64,000 nt of DNA from Loxodes magnus (lineage: Eukaryota > Ciliophora > Karyorelictea > Loxodida > Loxodidae), in the NCBI GenBank assembly GCA_946699065.1, contig CAMPDV010001326.1:81377-145376 (forward strand), read 5' to 3'. The notes beneath the pieces are model-generated. The model was not told the DNA's origin, did no database searches, and saw nothing but the letters and a program-made list of their open reading frames with translations. Of this stretch, positions 61,920 to 64,000 are shown one piece after another. The position numbers were made by a program, and so were the translations under genes. The number at the start of each line of letters is the position of its first letter. Within the stretch, counting starts at the first letter, position 1.

Positions 61920-64000
61920 ATGTATTTTAGCTTCTTTCTTATTTATGTTTAGTTTCTTTTTTGTCTATCTTAAGTTTATGTCACTAGCATCCAATACTCA
62001 GGACCCCCTAAGGATGGATCTGCTCAATTTCCCTATACCTCTATTGATCAAGCAATTGGATAAGGAAACCTCTTACTTTTATCTGGTGGGACTCATTGAA
62101 CTAATTTTAATTATACTCTAGAAGTTTCCCTTTTAAAAATTAAAACTCTATTCTGCTTAAATTCTAATATCAGTACTAATTATTTCCACTGTAGTGAAGG
62201 CGAAAAAGCAAGGATATTAGTTAAAAAAGAAGTGATGCTTACAATAAAATATTAATTGCAGCTTGAATCTTTAATCTTTGATGGCATCTTTTCTTTCTTG
62301 AATGATGATTATCAGCCTGCTAATATATCTTGCTCTTTCTGCTATGAATTTTGTCCTGTTATAAGAGATTTGAATAATGAGTGAGTTACAGATGAATTTG
62401 GAATAACTTGGAATCTAAATAGTTTCCCTTGATCTCCTTTATGTCTTGAAGATAAAAAGCTTGATTCTCTTTTTAGAGTTTAGTAGGGAGGATCTTTATC
62501 TTTGAATAATATAGAAATCAGAAGGTTTAGAAAAGGATAAGATTCATTGATAAATTGTTTTGACTGCGAACTAACAATAAGCAACACTATTTTCAACACA
62601 AACGAAGTAAGAACTGCAATTATATACATTCAAAACTCTAAGGCATACTCATAAAAAATCTATAAACTAGTTAATTCCACTTTCCTGAATACTAACCTCT
62701 ATCATAGAGTGGATATCAATATATCAGATAAATGAAAATGGGGTTAACTTGTAAAAGTGAAAAATGCTACCATAGTCATATTCAATCAAGTCAAATATAT
62801 TCATAATATTATCTATAATAGCTTTGACGAATACTCTCTTATGAACTTTGAGGATGTTAATTAAATTATTTTCCGTGACTGCTACTTTAATAGTAATATT
62901 GCTTCTTAAAGTATGATAAGAATTTGATACTCGGATTCTTATCAATACGACATCAATAATTTCCAAATAGTAAACCTAGAAATAAGCAACTCGATTTTCA
63001 CTTAGAACTCAGGAATGAAAGTACATATAATAAGTATAGAAACTAAATAAAACGGATAAGTCATTCCAAATATCTTAATTAACAACACAATATTCAAGTA
63101 TAACACTGGAATTAGAGAAACTCTCTCTAGTGTGCTCTTATTCTCTTAAGACAGAACTATCAAAATGCATTTTTTCTAGGCTTTTCTAAATGTTTAAAAC
63201 ACCATCATTTAAGAAAATTTCGCTAAATCAATCTTTTATTTATGAAACTATAATAGCACTTGGTTTTATAACTGCCAGTTCATTCAAAATGCTTAGTATG
63301 ATTTTTCAAATTTCTAGTAGTTTTCTCCCATTTTAATTTAATTTTATGATAATAACCAGCTTGAATTTTTATAAGTTCATGGCTTTCTACCAATAATAAA
63401 TGAGACAGCATTATAATTCAAATGAATATGGGAAAAAGATGAAAAGATTAATTAAATTTTATGTGAAGCTCTGCTTAATTTTGGAAGCGAGAGGACTTTG
63501 TACTACTTAAGGATAGAAAATTCCTTTTTCATATAAAACGAATGCAATAATGGACCTTTTGTTAATGTATTCATATCTAATCAACTGCTTGTGATTAATA
63601 CTACATTCAGTTAAAACCTTATCAACCATATATATGGTGCTTTAATTAACTTCCATACTATCCAAGATATAGATATCAGATCATCTCTTTTCTATTCAAA
63701 TCGAAACGTAGCTCAAGACTCAAAATGCATCGTAGTATTTGCCAACAGAAATCAAAATTTTAAGTTAGATTAGAGTGGTTTCTTCGAAAATTATGCTGCT
63801 AAAGGACTGATAAATATAAACTCTCAGAATGTCTATATTGCAAACAGCAAATTCTAAGGAAATTAAAATGTTTACGGCTAGCCTATTTAAATTGAGCTAT
63901 AAGGAAGCTAATCTACTGTCTTCTTAAGCTAAAACTCCTTTTCAAATCATAAATATAGCAGTGAAAATGCAGGCATAGTTATACAAACCTAAAGCAATGA
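61920..64000 (+). CDS. Large secreted beta-helix-like protein, N-terminal part (runs off the window)
   Basis: Continuous frame from ATG 61920 to the window end, about 690 residues visible. Signal peptide (MYFSFFLIYVQFLFCLS), then a region opening with YSGPPKDGSAQFPYTSIDQA, a form often seen at the start of polymorphic-outer-membrane or pectate-lyase-like beta-helices. After it come many short repeats of the type N-x-T-[IF]-[FK] and N-x-[IV]-x-N (for example NNTIFKYNTG, NSTFLNTNLYH, ENSFFIQNECN) spaced about 20-30 residues, as expected for parallel beta-helix coils. Ciliates have large families of such surface proteins, often with C-terminal membrane regions; that part lies outside the window. 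Role inferred as surface or secreted protein. Confidence 0.7.

Noticed and set aside
1..64000. Bacterial or viral origin
   Set aside because: TAA/TAG as Gln with TGA as Trp, a 16-nt GT-AG intron, a LINE, a SINE-like element and RING-H2 genes all point to a ciliate nuclear genome.

Overview
The window looks like nuclear DNA of a ciliate with a reassigned genetic code, most likely a karyorelictid of the Loxodes type or a Condylostoma-like heterotrich. It is strongly AT-rich. Conserved proteins read continuously only if TAA and TAG are glutamine and TGA is tryptophan, and several genes end cleanly at a TGA, so TGA appears to be both Trp and stop. At least one gene has a 16-nt intron. Standard-code ORFs are therefore short and mostly meaningless. 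With almost no stop codons every frame stays open, so my calls rest on paralogue alignment, recognisable motifs, amino-acid composition and terminal TGA codons. Coordinates are approximate where tiny introns are suspected. No tRNA, rRNA or CRISPR was seen.

Layout. 1-6217 (minus strand): a decayed receptor-like gene cut by the window edge, then two unassigned membrane or coiled-coil proteins. 7392-10707: a short minus-strand gene divergent from a large conserved plus-strand gene with a 16-nt intron. 11426-14188: three paralogous one-pass membrane RING-H2 proteins. 15100-15533: a weak gene call. 16948-20838: an intact receptor gene on the minus strand. 21336-27374: small unassigned genes and a tightly convergent pair (Cys-rich secreted protein and coiled-coil protein). 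28081-34058: a degenerate two-ORF LINE-type retroelement with a roughly 0.5-kb SINE-like element inserted in reverse. 35919-40402: a second type of intact receptor gene. 40.8-43.5 kb: two convergent unassigned genes. 44.75-45.89 kb: a truncated receptor relic. 47420-49570: three tightly packed plus-strand genes. 51310-51822: a second SINE-like copy in the opposite orientation. 52305-56152: a frameshifted receptor paralogue. 56262-57067: a PIP-box and zinc-knuckle protein. 58.4-59.4 kb: a multipass membrane protein. 61920-end: the start of a large secreted, repeat-rich, beta-helix-like protein.

The main theme is a dispersed family of large receptors: signal peptide, two-lobed periplasmic-binding-like (ANF-receptor type) ectodomain, seven membrane segments and a long cytoplasmic tail, resembling class C GPCRs in layout. 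Two subfamilies are present, one pair on the minus strand and one pair on the plus strand. In each pair one copy is intact and one is frameshifted, and there is a further truncated relic. An EF-hand-like loop lies between two membrane segments in three copies. This looks like birth-and-death evolution of a chemosensory-type receptor family, with a LINE and its probable SINE partner in the same region.
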